From an uncultured Flavobacteriales bacterium (lineage in GTDB: Bacteria > Bacteroidota > Bacteroidia > Flavobacteriales > UBA1820), in NCBI GenBank assembly GCA_902478645.1, contig CABSLV010000025.1:1-24325 (forward strand): a stretch of DNA of 24,325 nucleotides, given 5' to 3'. The notes beneath the pieces were generated by a model. That model ran no database searches. It had not been told where the DNA came from and saw nothing but the letters and a program-made list of their open reading frames with translations. The translations under genes and the position numbers were made by a program. This document shows positions 14,747 to 21,933 of this stretch, one piece after another; position 1 is the first letter of the stretch; each line of letters starts with the position of its first letter.

Positions 14747-15475
14747 TTACTTCTCGGCGCACAAAACGTCCCGCATGGAGAAGATCCCCCGACGGCCGAC
14801 GATCCATTCGGCTGCTATGACGGCGCCAAGTGCGAATCCTTCCCGGGAGAAGGCTTCGTGCCGTATCGCGAGGGTATCCACGGGACTGGTGTAGCGCACG
14901 GTGTGTATGCCTGGGATCTCACCTTGCCGGATGGCGCGGATGGGGAGCTGGTCTTGCGGGGCGGGGGTGTCCGTTTCCAATGTCCAGCCGGTGTACCGGG
15001 GGTTGTGTTCCAGAAGTCCTTCCGCCAGCGTGATGGCCGTGCCGGAAGGGGCATCCAGTTTGTGGATGTGGTGTACTTCCTCGATCTCGGCGCGGTACTG
15101 GGGGTAGGGAGCCATCAGGCGGGCAAGGGTTTGGTTGAGCGCAAAAAACAGATTGACACCCAGGGAAAAGTTGGAACTGTACAGCAGGGCGCTTCCGGCT
15201 TTCTCGACCGCTTGGCACACCTCCGGGTAGCGATCGGCCCAGCCTGTGGTGCCGCATACGGCCGGGATGCCGGCGCGAGCGCAGTCCAACAGGTTGTCCG
15301 GTGCGGAGGCCGGGGTACTGAAGTCCACCACGACATCGGCTCCCGCAAAGTCGGCCGCTCCGGTGTGGGTGTCGATCCGGGCGACGATGCGGTGTCCGCG
15401 TTGCAGGGTGATCTTCTCGATGAGCCGTCCCATTTTTCCATATCCCGACAGGGCGATGTTCAAGGCTGTTTTCAT
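14747..15475 (-). CDS. dapB: 4-hydroxy-tetrahydrodipicolinate reductase
   Basis: DapB reduces 4-hydroxy-tetrahydrodipicolinate with NAD(P)H in the lysine and diaminopimelate pathway, feeding peptidoglycan. The 242-residue protein has GYGKMGRLIE at 11-20 (nucleotide-binding GxxGxMG) and VVDFSTP at 49-55. It also has CGTTGW at 74-79 and EVHHIHKLDAPSGTA at 133-147, with catalytic His135 and Lys139. The start at 15475 (MKTALNIALSGYG) fits the family, while an extension to 15724 would cover the end of the DUF5683 gene. It begins 14 bases after that gene's stop. Confidence 0.96.
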   Translation of the reverse strand: MKTALNIALSGYGKMGRLIEKITLQRGHRIVARIDTHTGAADFAGADVVVDFSTPASAPDNLLDCARAGIPAVCGTTGWADRYPEVCQAVEKAGSALLYSSNFSLGVNLFFALNQTLARLMAPYPQYRAEIEEVHHIHKLDAPSGTAITLAEGLLEHNPRYTGWTLETDTPAPQDQLPIRAIRQGEIPGIHTVRYTSPVDTLAIRHEAFSREGFALGAVIAAEWIVGRRGIFSMRDVLCAEK

Positions 15476-15489
15476 GGGGAAGGAATCGG

Positions 15490-16491
15490 TTAAAAATGAA
15501 TGGCCAGTTGCAGCCCGGGGGCTGGATAGCGGTTGACCCCTTGGTTGGGGTGGACCATGGCCGGGGAGAAGGTCAGGGTAGAGGAGGCGTCCTGCCGCTC
15601 GAACATTTCCTGAAGTTCCAGCATCTTGCGGTGTTTGCGCTGGGTGCGGAACTCGGAGAGCTGGACCGATACATTGGCGTGCAGGATGTTGAGCAGATAG
15701 ACCCCGACGGTGCCCAGGATCCACAGGTCGCGTTGTTGTTCGGCGTATTGCATCTGGCTCACCAGGGTGGCATCGTCGTAATATTCATAATCGTGCACTT
15801 CGCCAGTGAGGATGCGGTTTTTGTATTCCTTGCGGAAGTCGTTGTAATACCCGTTGTAGAACGATACGGCCAGCAGCGTACCGGTCATCCCTCCCCAGAA
15901 GGCCGGCGCCATCCACCATTGGGAACCGCCGTAGATCTGTCCCAACCCCGGAACGATGGCCGAAAGGAATGCCGCATGGGCGGCGCTTTTCGGTTTGGGG
16001 GCCGGCGGTTTTTTCAGCATCAGTGCCTCGCCGATCATCGTCGAGTCGTCCTTGTGGTATTCGGCCGTATTGGGGATGGAAAGGCTGTCGAGCAGCGGAT
16101 CGGGTTCGGCCGGGGGAACGACCTCGGCCCGGGAAGTGTCGGTAACCACGTGGGTGAAGTATTCCTGAACCTCCCGGCGTAGTTTTTCCTGTTTCTTGAG
16201 TTCCTTGGCGTGGCGTTTTTCCTCGCGTTTTTGGAGACGGGCGAGTTTTTTCGCTTCACGCGGCGAAAGAGTGTCCCCCTCTTGTGCCTCGAGGAGCGCG
16301 ATGGCCTCCTGAGGAGTCATCCCGTCGCTCGACGCAGCCTCGGGCACGCCTCTCTGCGGGACAAAGCGCGTGGAGTCGGATGTTTCCCGGGATGCAGGGA
16401 GCGTATCGACCGCCTGACCGCACAAGGGGATCGACCACCCTGCGGAAAGGAAAAAAAACAGAAGGTACTCTCCGATCTTCTTCAAGGCCAT
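15490..16491 (-). CDS. DUF5683 domain envelope protein
   Basis: The 333-residue protein has a signal peptide or anchor over residues 1-26 (LLFFFLSAGWSIPLCGQA). A long, very charged helix-prone stretch runs from about 75 to 115 (many K, E, R; probably coiled coil). Then comes the DUF5683 core beginning AAFLSAIVPGLGQIYGGSQWW with paired membrane segments, and a segment near 260-275 (WILGTVGVYLLNILHANV). The family's function is unknown. Its steady position between parB and dapB in Bacteroidota suggests an envelope role, but that is inference. It starts 13 bases after the parB stop. Confidence 0.88.
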   Translation of the reverse strand: MALKKIGEYLLFFFLSAGWSIPLCGQAVDTLPASRETSDSTRFVPQRGVPEAASSDGMTPQEAIALLEAQEGDTLSPREAKKLARLQKREEKRHAKELKKQEKLRREVQEYFTHVVTDTSRAEVVPPAEPDPLLDSLSIPNTAEYHKDDSTMIGEALMLKKPPAPKPKSAAHAAFLSAIVPGLGQIYGGSQWWMAPAFWGGMTGTLLAVSFYNGYYNDFRKEYKNRILTGEVHDYEYYDDATLVSQMQYAEQQRDLWILGTVGVYLLNILHANVSVQLSEFRTQRKHRKMLELQEMFERQDASSTLTFSPAMVHPNQGVNRYPAPGLQLAIHF

Positions 16492-16504
16492 GCGTGCGGT
16501 AAGT

Positions 16505-17407
16505 TCAGTTTTTTTCCAGCAAATTTTTCAAGCGTTCGAAATCTTCCCGGGAAGAAAACGGGATGACGATGCGTCCCCGGCCTTTGGCGTTTACCCGGAC
16601 GTCTATCTTGGCCTTGAGGGTCTCTCCCAGGCTTTTTGCAGCCTCGGCCCACTCCTGCGGCAGCGCCGTGGCGTCGGCCTTCTGTCCCTCGGGCTTTTTG
16701 TCGTCCAGGCGGCCTTCCTGGTAGTCCTTGACCAGTTTTTCGGTTTGACGCACCGAGAGGTTGCCCTCGACGATCTTTTGGTAGATACGCATCTGGGCAT
16801 AGGGGTCCTCGACGTTGATCAGCGCCCGGCCGTGGCCCATCGAAAGGATGCCGTCGCGCATTCCGGCCTGGATGACAGGTTCCAGACGCAGCAGGCGCAG
16901 GTAGTTGGTGATGGTGCTGCGCTTTTTGCCCACGCGTTCGCTCATTTGTTCCTGGGTGAGGTGGCAACTGTCGATCAGTTGGCGGAACGAAGTAGCCACT
17001 TCGATCGGGTCCAGGTCGCGCCGCTGGATGTTTTCGATCAGCGCCATTTCGAGCATTTCCTGGTCGTTGGCCAGGCGGATGTAGGCCGGGATGTGGGTCA
17101 GGCCGGCCAGACGGGCGGCGCGGAAACGGCGTTCGCCCGAGATGAGCTGGAAGGAATTGAATCCCGTCTTGCGTACCGTGATGGGTTGGATCACACCGAA
17201 CTGGCGGATGGAAGCGGCCAGTTCCTCCAGGTGTTCTTCCGAGAACTGCGTGCGGGGTTGGAACGGGTTGGCCGAGATGGTCTGAATGTCGATCTCGGCG
17301 GTTTTGCCCACGATCTTGCTCGCTCCCTCGTCGCTGGCGGAGTTGATGTCGTTTTTGGCGTCGCTCAGCAGGGCGGCCAAACCTCGGCCCAGTACTTTCT
17401 TGCTCAT
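16505..17407 (-). CDS. parB: Chromosome partitioning protein ParB
   Basis: ParB is the CTP-dependent clamp that loads at parS, spreads on DNA and drives chromosome segregation with ParA. The 300 residues start MSKKVLGRGLAALLSD, the usual ParA-contacting N-terminus. NPFQPRTQF and the CTP-binding GERRFRAARLAG lie near 114-125, and ENIQRRDLDPIE follows. The helix-turn-helix region is LTQEQMSERVGKKRSTITNYL, with a C-terminal dimerisation region ending in REDFERLKNLLE. The start overlaps the parA stop by 4 bases (ATGA). I found no parS site in the window. Confidence 0.97.
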   Translation of the reverse strand: MSKKVLGRGLAALLSDAKNDINSASDEGASKIVGKTAEIDIQTISANPFQPRTQFSEEHLEELAASIRQFGVIQPITVRKTGFNSFQLISGERRFRAARLAGLTHIPAYIRLANDQEMLEMALIENIQRRDLDPIEVATSFRQLIDSCHLTQEQMSERVGKKRSTITNYLRLLRLEPVIQAGMRDGILSMGHGRALINVEDPYAQMRIYQKIVEGNLSVRQTEKLVKDYQEGRLDDKKPEGQKADATALPQEWAEAAKSLGETLKAKIDVRVNAKGRGRIVIPFSSREDFERLKNLLEKN

Positions 17408-18180
17408 AGGAGGTTCATGTGGTTTTTCTTGATGATTTCGGCCGCCAGGCTGATGTAGTTTTCAGCCCCCCGGCTGGTGGCGTCGTAGTGGAGGATGCTT
17501 TCCCCGTGCGAAGGCGCCTCGCCCAGTTTGACGTTGCGCTGGATGATGGTCTGGAACACGATGTCCTCGAAATGCGTGCGCACTTCCTCGACCACCTGGT
17601 TGGACAGGCGAAGGCGCGGATCGTACATGGTGAGCAGCATCCCTTCGTAGGTGAGCGAGGGGTTGAAACTGCTTTGGATGCTTTTGATGGTGCTCAGGAG
17701 TTTGCCCAGTCCCTCCAGGGCGTAGTATTCGCACTGGATGGGGATGATCACGCTGTCGGCCGCTGTGAGCGAGTTGATGGTCATCAGTCCCAGGGACGGC
17801 GAGCAGTCGATCAGGATAAAGTCGTAGTCCTCCCGCACGGGGGCCAAGGCTTCCTTGAGCATGTATTCGCGCCCCTGCATGTCCGAGAGTTCGTCTTCGG
17901 CCGCGACCAAGTCGATGTGTGCCGGCAGCAGGTCCACGCCCGCCGCCGAAGTGGGCACGATCAAGTCCCGCGCCTGGGCCCGGTGCTCGATCACTTCGTA
18001 GGTGCCTCCCTGAATATCGTTTTCATCTACCCCCAGGCCCGATGTAGCATTGGCCTGGGCGTCGGCATCCACCAGCAGCACTTTCTTTTCGAGTGCCCCC
18101 AGAGAAGCCGCCAGGTTCACGGCTGTGGTGGTCTTTCCTACGCCGCCTTTCTGGTTTGAAATGGCAATGATTTTTCCCAT
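17404..18180 (-). CDS. parA: Chromosome partitioning ATPase ParA (Soj)
   Basis: ParA binds DNA when ATP-loaded and is displaced by ParB, moving the origin region. The 258-residue protein carries the deviant Walker A motif KGGVGKTTTAVNLAASLG from residue 11, followed by VLLVDADAQANATSGLG. YDFILIDCSPSLGLMTINSL is the Walker B region, and IPIQCEYYALEGL follows. There is no N-terminal DNA-binding domain, as in chromosomal Soj types. The start at 18180 (MGKIIAISNQ) fits the family; an in-frame extension to 18225 is less likely. A weak -7-like TATGTTGC lies on the minus strand at 18219-18226. It heads a seven-gene run ending in ribF. Confidence 0.97.
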   Translation of the reverse strand: MGKIIAISNQKGGVGKTTTAVNLAASLGALEKKVLLVDADAQANATSGLGVDENDIQGGTYEVIEHRAQARDLIVPTSAAGVDLLPAHIDLVAAEDELSDMQGREYMLKEALAPVREDYDFILIDCSPSLGLMTINSLTAADSVIIPIQCEYYALEGLGKLLSTIKSIQSSFNPSLTYEGMLLTMYDPRLRLSNQVVEEVRTHFEDIVFQTIIQRNVKLGEAPSHGESILHYDATSRGAENYISLAAEIIKKNHMNLL

Positions 18181-18288
18181 AGCTTTTCCGTAACACGTTC
18201 CCGGGCTGTCGGCATACGGCAACATACCGGGAAATTCGGCGTAAAATTACTCATTAATATCCATCTTCTCCCGTTTCCGGGCGAAACT

Positions 18289-18297
18289 TTATCCACA
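18289..18297 (+). other. Perfect DnaA box between parA and the dciA-like gene
   Basis: TTATCCACA matches the DnaA box consensus exactly. It lies in a 146-base A+T-rich gap with a weaker 7-of-9 match (minus ATATCCAAA) a few bases away. With one good box this is not called an origin. It may be a DnaA-titration or control site near replication genes. Confidence 0.4.
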
Positions 18298-18326
18298 ATT
18301 TGGATATTTTTAACGCCTCCGGCGGC

Positions 18327-18620
18327 TCATAAAAGACGGAGTTCTGCCACGATTTCCCCGCCTGCTTGCGCGTTGAGCGCTGCGCAAAGACGGGTGCGCT
18401 CCAGCAGCAGTTCGTTTTTCCAGGCGTCGTTCGAGACTTCGACCGTCATCACGCCCCGGGAAAAGTGCACCTGCACCGTGTAGCGCCGCGCCCGTTCGCC
18501 CAGCAGCCGCATCCAGGCTTCTTCCAGACGCCGGGCGGTGAGCCCGTCGGAAAGGTTCGGATGGCGGGCGGAAAGGTCGGCCAGCACGCGGCCGGCCTGG
18601 CGGGGTTCGTAGTCTTTCAT
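18327..18620 (-). CDS. DUF721 / DciA-like protein
   Basis: The 97-residue protein has the DUF721 layout. After a basic N-terminus comes RRLEEAWMRLLGERARRYTVQVHFSRGVMTVEVSNDAWKNELLL (W, G and the final W...EL pattern of the family). It closes with ERTRLCAALNAQAGGEIVAELRLL, equivalent to the usual KIRIRL ending. DciA is the ancestral partner that helps load the replicative helicase in bacteria lacking DnaC/DnaI-type loaders. Assigning that role here is by family only. Its start overlaps the recF stop by 4 bases (ATGA), which supports translational coupling with a DNA replication/repair gene. Confidence 0.88.
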   Translation of the reverse strand: MKDYEPRQAGRVLADLSARHPNLSDGLTARRLEEAWMRLLGERARRYTVQVHFSRGVMTVEVSNDAWKNELLLERTRLCAALNAQAGGEIVAELRLL

Positions 18621-19702
18621 GGGCGGCGGGGGGAGAGGCGGAATGAAGCATAATCGGTGTGCGGGATTCCCTCCATCAGAGCCTCGATGCGCTCGGGATG
18701 GGTATCCGAGAGAAAGATCTGCCCGAAGGCCTCGTCCCGTACCAGCGAAAGGATGTATTGTACGCGCGAGGAATCCAACTTGTCGAAGACGTCGTCCAGC
18801 AGCAAGATGGGTTTTTCGCCCTTCGCACGGGTCATGAACCGGAATTGCGCCAGCTTGAGCGCCGTGAGGAAGGTCTTTTGCTGCCCTTGCGAGCCGTAGT
18901 TCTTGACCGGGTAGCCGTCCAGGGTCAGGCGCAGGTCGTCCTTGTGCACCCCGATGGTGGAAAATCCCAGGGCGAGATCCCGCGGGCGGGCCTGAGCGAG
19001 AAGTTCGGCCGGGTTTGGATCGTCAAATACGCTGCGGTAGGCGATCTCGGCCTGTTCGCCCCCTCCCGATATTTCGGTGTACACCTGCCGGAATACCGGC
19101 ACGAAGGCTTCGAGGAAGGATTTGCGGGCCGCGTGGAGCTTTTGCCCCAGTTCGACCATCGGCAGGTCGTACACGTCCAACTCCAGCGGGGATACGCCCG
19201 GCCGTTTGAGCAAAGCGTTGCGCTGTTCCACCACCCGGGCGTGTGCCGTGAGGAGGTTGAGGTAGCCCGGAACGGTCTGGGCGATGACCCCGTCGATGAA
19301 CTTGCGGCGCTGGGAACTCCCCTCGGCGATCAGGTCGCTATCCGAGGGGGAAACGATCACCAGCGGGTAGAGACCGGCGTATTCGCTCATCCGGTCGATG
19401 GGTTTCCCGCAGCGTTTGACCGACTTTTTGGCTCCGCGTTGCAGGCTCATCAGCACCGGGTCGGTGTCCTCGCCCCGGCAGAAATTCCCCTCGAGCATCA
19501 TGAAATCCTCGCCGTGGCGGATGTTTTGCCCTTCGGCGGCGGAAAAATAGCTCTTGGTAAAACACAAGTAGTACACCGCGTCCAGGATGTTGGTCTTTCC
19601 GGTACCGTTGGGACCGGTGAGTGTGTTGATCTTGGACGAAAAGTCCGCCTCGAACGCGTCGAAGTTCTTGAAATTGACCAGGCGGATATTCTTGAGATAC
19701 AT
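18617..19702 (-). CDS. recF: DNA replication and repair protein RecF
   Basis: RecF is an SMC-like ATPase that helps load RecA at gapped DNA. The 361-residue length is typical. GPNGTGKT at 30-37 is Walker A. SPSDSDLIAEGSSQRRKFID spans about 118-137, the signature YGSQGQQKT lies at 269-277, and ILLLDDVFDKLD at 299-310 is Walker B with the D-loop. The ATG at 19702 is the only sensible start: it gives MYLKNIRLVNFKNF, the family N-terminus. A TACCTTTG promoter box ends 4 bases before it. The DciA-like gene overlaps downstream. Confidence 0.97.
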   Translation of the reverse strand: MYLKNIRLVNFKNFDAFEADFSSKINTLTGPNGTGKTNILDAVYYLCFTKSYFSAAEGQNIRHGEDFMMLEGNFCRGEDTDPVLMSLQRGAKKSVKRCGKPIDRMSEYAGLYPLVIVSPSDSDLIAEGSSQRRKFIDGVIAQTVPGYLNLLTAHARVVEQRNALLKRPGVSPLELDVYDLPMVELGQKLHAARKSFLEAFVPVFRQVYTEISGGGEQAEIAYRSVFDDPNPAELLAQARPRDLALGFSTIGVHKDDLRLTLDGYPVKNYGSQGQQKTFLTALKLAQFRFMTRAKGEKPILLLDDVFDKLDSSRVQYILSLVRDEAFGQIFLSDTHPERIEALMEGIPHTDYASFRLSPRRP

Positions 19703-19706
19703 AAGG

Positions 19707-19714
19707 CAAAGGTA
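19707..19714 (-). promoter_or_regulatory. -7 promoter box of recF, implying a leaderless transcript
   Basis: The minus strand reads TACCTTTG, a full TAnnTTTG match, ending 4 bases before the recF ATG. The -33 region is a T-rich and A-rich palindrome around CCGG (19716-19734) rather than a clear TTG. Confidence 0.55.
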
Positions 19715-19839
19715 CTTTTTTTTCCGGAAAAAAACTTCCCCGGCTTCCCGTGCTTCTGCGTATTTTTGGGGGGAGGGAAGCTCCCCGGGACCTCGTCCCC
19801 GAGCCGGGAGGGAAAAAACGAAAAAAACTTTTCGCCGAT

Positions 19840-19868
19840 GAAACTTTTTTTCGTTCCCCGGGGTCTAA
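19840..19868 (+). promoter_or_regulatory. Candidate ECF-type promoter of the sigma operon
   Basis: GAAACTT (19840-19846), 16 bases, then GTCTAA (19863-19868) resembles the E. coli sigma-E form (GGAACTT with TCTAA or TCTGA). It lies about 50 bases before the start at 19918. The downstream ECF gene makes autoregulation plausible. A housekeeping-type alternative is TATTTTTG at 19761-19768. The specificity of this sigma factor is unknown. Confidence 0.35.
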
Positions 19869-19917
19869 TGCAGTAGAAAGTTCACAGAGAAAAACGACGA
19901 ACAACCACAAAAAAGAA

Positions 19918-20838
19918 ATGAACGGTATGAAAAACAGAATTTTACTCTCCGCTGTATCGGTACTGGGAACCCTGTGTGCGCTCTCGGCCTCTCCGCAGCA
20001 GACTTCCGACGAGCAGGCACCCGCCCGGGAAACGGTCGTGGCGGCCGATACGCTTTCGCCCGAGGCCTCTTCGCAGTATGCGCTCGATTCGCTGCGTTAC
20101 GCCTGGGAGTACAAGCAGAAAACACGGCTCGAGGAATTGCGCACCGAACGCTACCTGGATTCGGTGGTGTATGCGCAAATGAATGAAAACCAGCTATACA
20201 ACCTCCAGATGAGCCGTCAGTCCCGGTATTGGAAAAGCGAAACCCAACGTTTTTTCGAAGGTCCCTTTATCCTGCTGGTAATCCTGATATTCGTTCTGGT
20301 GGTCTTCGGAATGGTGCTGCGCGCCCGCGACCGGGGCAAGCAACGCGCCCAGGAACTTAAACTGGCCCAACTCGAAGCCATGAAGAAGGGGCAGATCGTC
20401 TTTCTGGATCGCAAAACCGAGCAGGACTGCTCCTGCGCGCCGGACGAACCTGTCTCGGAGCCTTACCCCGGCGATGCGCCTGATTACACGGCTGTCTTCG
20501 AACAAACCCGGCGTCAGGCTGCCCGCTACCTGCGTTCGCCCCGGCGTTACCGCAAGACCGGGGTACTGTCGATCCTGTTCGCTATCGGAACGATGCTGTT
20601 CTTCGGTCTGGTGGGACGCGGCGATGCATGGGTGCTGGGGATCGTTCCGCTGTTTATCGGTTTTGCCTACCTGTACCTGGACTATGTTTCGCTCAAGACC
20701 GAGCAGCAGCGGCGCGAGATGGAGGAATTCCGTCGCTATAAGGCCGAAAAGGCCGCCGGGGAGCCTTCCGCCAAGGCGCCCGACACACCGGCTCCGCAGT
20801 CCGACCCGCAGCCGCAGGAGGGCGCTGACCGGGAATGA
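19918..20838 (+). CDS. DUF6249-like membrane protein
   Basis: The 306-residue protein has a signal peptide (MKNRILLSAVSVLGTLCALSAS) and a periplasmic region of about 90 residues rich in E, R, S and Y. A membrane helix near 120-137 follows (FILLVILIFVLVVFGMVL). Then come a basic cytoplasmic stretch with LKLAQLEAMKKGQIVF and two closely spaced helices (VLSILFAIGTMLFFGLV, WVLGIVPLFIGFAYLYL). The order of helix, E-A-M-KKG-Q segment and helix pair is what I know as DUF6249, often encoded beside an ECF sigma gene. Function is not established. The tail is Pro/Ala-rich and acidic. The start at 19918 has an A-rich leader; 19927 (MKNRIL) is equally plausible. Confidence 0.75.
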   Translation: MNGMKNRILLSAVSVLGTLCALSASPQQTSDEQAPARETVVAADTLSPEASSQYALDSLRYAWEYKQKTRLEELRTERYLDSVVYAQMNENQLYNLQMSRQSRYWKSETQRFFEGPFILLVILIFVLVVFGMVLRARDRGKQRAQELKLAQLEAMKKGQIVFLDRKTEQDCSCAPDEPVSEPYPGDAPDYTAVFEQTRRQAARYLRSPRRYRKTGVLSILFAIGTMLFFGLVGRGDAWVLGIVPLFIGFAYLYLDYVSLKTEQQRREMEEFRRYKAEKAAGEPSAKAPDTPAPQSDPQPQEGADRE

Positions 20839-20896
20839 TCCGGGGCCGAAGGAACGAATGCCTACTCATGAATACCTTTAGCCACTGAGTGCTGCG

Positions 20897-21427
20897 ATGA
20901 GCCAAGCTGAAGATTTGATCCTGGTGGGGCAGGTAACCCTCTTGGGCAGCCGCCGTGCATTCGACACCTTGGTGCGCAAGTACCAGGGGGATGTGCGGCG
21001 ACTGCTGCTCAACCTCACCGGCGGCGACGCGGATCTGGCGGCGGACATCGCCCAGGATACCTTTCTGAAGGCCTGGCTGTACATCGGTTCGTACAAGGGC
21101 AAATCCCGCTTCCGCACCTGGCTCTTTTCCATTGCGTACAACGTATTCTACGACTACGCAGCCTCCTGCCGCCAGCATGCCCACAGCGATTTGTCGGAAT
21201 GTGAATATCATTTAACGGACGACGACGGCCGGCAGGTCGAAAGAAATATCGACCTTTACCGGGCGCTCGAAAGCCTTCGCCCGGCCGAGCGGACCGCCGT
21301 AGTGCTGTTCTACATCGAGCAGCAGAAGCAGCAGGACATTGCCCGGATCATGGGTGTGCCGCTATCGACGGTCAAGACCTATGTTTCGCGCGGACGGGCG
21401 CACTTGGCAGAATTGTTAAAACGATGA
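20897..21427 (+). CDS. ECF (extracytoplasmic function) RNA polymerase sigma factor
   Basis: The 176-residue sigma-70 family protein has region 2 as FDTLVRKYQGDVRRLLLNLTG, ADIAQDTFLKAWLYIGSYKGKSRFRTWLFSIAYNVFYDY. Region 4 is ALESLRPAERTAVVLFYIEQQKQQDIARIMGVPLSTVKTYVSRGRAHL. There is no region 3 and no extra C-terminal domain. It lies 58 bases after the DUF6249-like gene, and its last bases overlap the next start (ATGA). That arrangement suggests the downstream protein is its regulator. TACCTTTA at 20873-20880 may be a weak internal promoter box. Confidence 0.94.
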   Translation: MSQAEDLILVGQVTLLGSRRAFDTLVRKYQGDVRRLLLNLTGGDADLAADIAQDTFLKAWLYIGSYKGKSRFRTWLFSIAYNVFYDYAASCRQHAHSDLSECEYHLTDDDGRQVERNIDLYRALESLRPAERTAVVLFYIEQQKQQDIARIMGVPLSTVKTYVSRGRAHLAELLKR

Positions 21428-21828
21428 GCGGAATGAAAGACAAACGAACGCAAGACCTTCAAGAGTTTTTTACCGATCCGACCGACCGCCGGTTGGCCGA
21501 GATCCTCTCGCCCTTGCGGGAGACGGTCGTCCCGGACGAAGGCTTTTCGCTTCGGGTGCGGCGAGCGCTGCCCCGGCGGGATATTTCCCTCTGGGTGATC
21601 CTTTTGGCCGTCTTGGCCGGAGGATGTGCCGCGGTGGGTATCGTGGGTTGGCAGCAGACGCTCGAATTTTTCGGGGCGTTCCGGGATTTCTTTGTCTCGA
21701 TGTTCGACATGCGGCAGCCCTCGAGGATGTCCTGGATCAGCGTAGCGGCCTTTGTGGTTGTATTGGGCTTTGTGCTTTACGCTTTCCTGGATACCGACGA
21801 TTACCAGAGTCAGCCCGGGTGGGATTGA
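21424..21828 (+). CDS. Small two-helix membrane protein, probable anti-sigma or DUF5056-like regulator
   Basis: The 134-residue protein has a cytoplasmic N-terminal part of about 55 residues with LAEILSPLRETVVPDEGFSLRVRRALPRR. This is followed by a helix near 56-74, a periplasmic loop with FFGAFRDFFVSMFDM and a second helix near 104-121, then an acidic tail. The P-x-x-F-S-x-R-V segment before the first helix is common in Bacteroidota proteins encoded after ECF sigma genes (DUF5056-like). I see no zinc-binding HxxxCxxC motif. The 4-base overlap with the sigma gene implies coupled synthesis. The anti-sigma role is inferred from position and topology. Confidence 0.72.
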   Translation: MSGMKDKRTQDLQEFFTDPTDRRLAEILSPLRETVVPDEGFSLRVRRALPRRDISLWVILLAVLAGGCAAVGIVGWQQTLEFFGAFRDFFVSMFDMRQPSRMSWISVAAFVVVLGFVLYAFLDTDDYQSQPGWD

Positions 21829-21851
21829 GCGGGGGAGGAAGTGTTCTTTCC

Positions 21852-21905
21852 AAAAATCGGCCGCGGTTTTCTCTCCTTTCGAGAGAAAACCGCGGCCGAT
21901 TTTTT
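21852..21905. terminator. Perfect 24-bp hairpin terminator shared by convergent genes
   Basis: Positions 21852-21875 and 21881-21904 are perfect complements with a 5-base loop. The arms end in A on the left and T on the right, so the structure can stop both the sigma operon (plus) and the lipoprotein gene (minus). The convergent stops lie 23 and 29 bases away. Confidence 0.9.
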
Positions 21906-21933
21906 GGGAGGTCGGGTAGGCAGGATCCGAGAA

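Noticed and set aside
16147..16154. CACGTG cores, for example at 16147-16154 and near 10234-10245, as parS sites
   Set aside because: Flanks do not match the parS form TGTTTCACGTGAAACA, and the sites lie inside coding sequence. No good parS was found in the window.
18241..18326. Calling this gap a replication origin
   Set aside because: Only one perfect DnaA box and one weak one, no repeated box array, and dnaA is not seen. It is kept as a DnaA box only.
18659..19876. Plus-strand open frame of 405 codons over recF
   Set aside because: Antisense to recF, whose motifs are complete. The translation is low-complexity with no family pattern.
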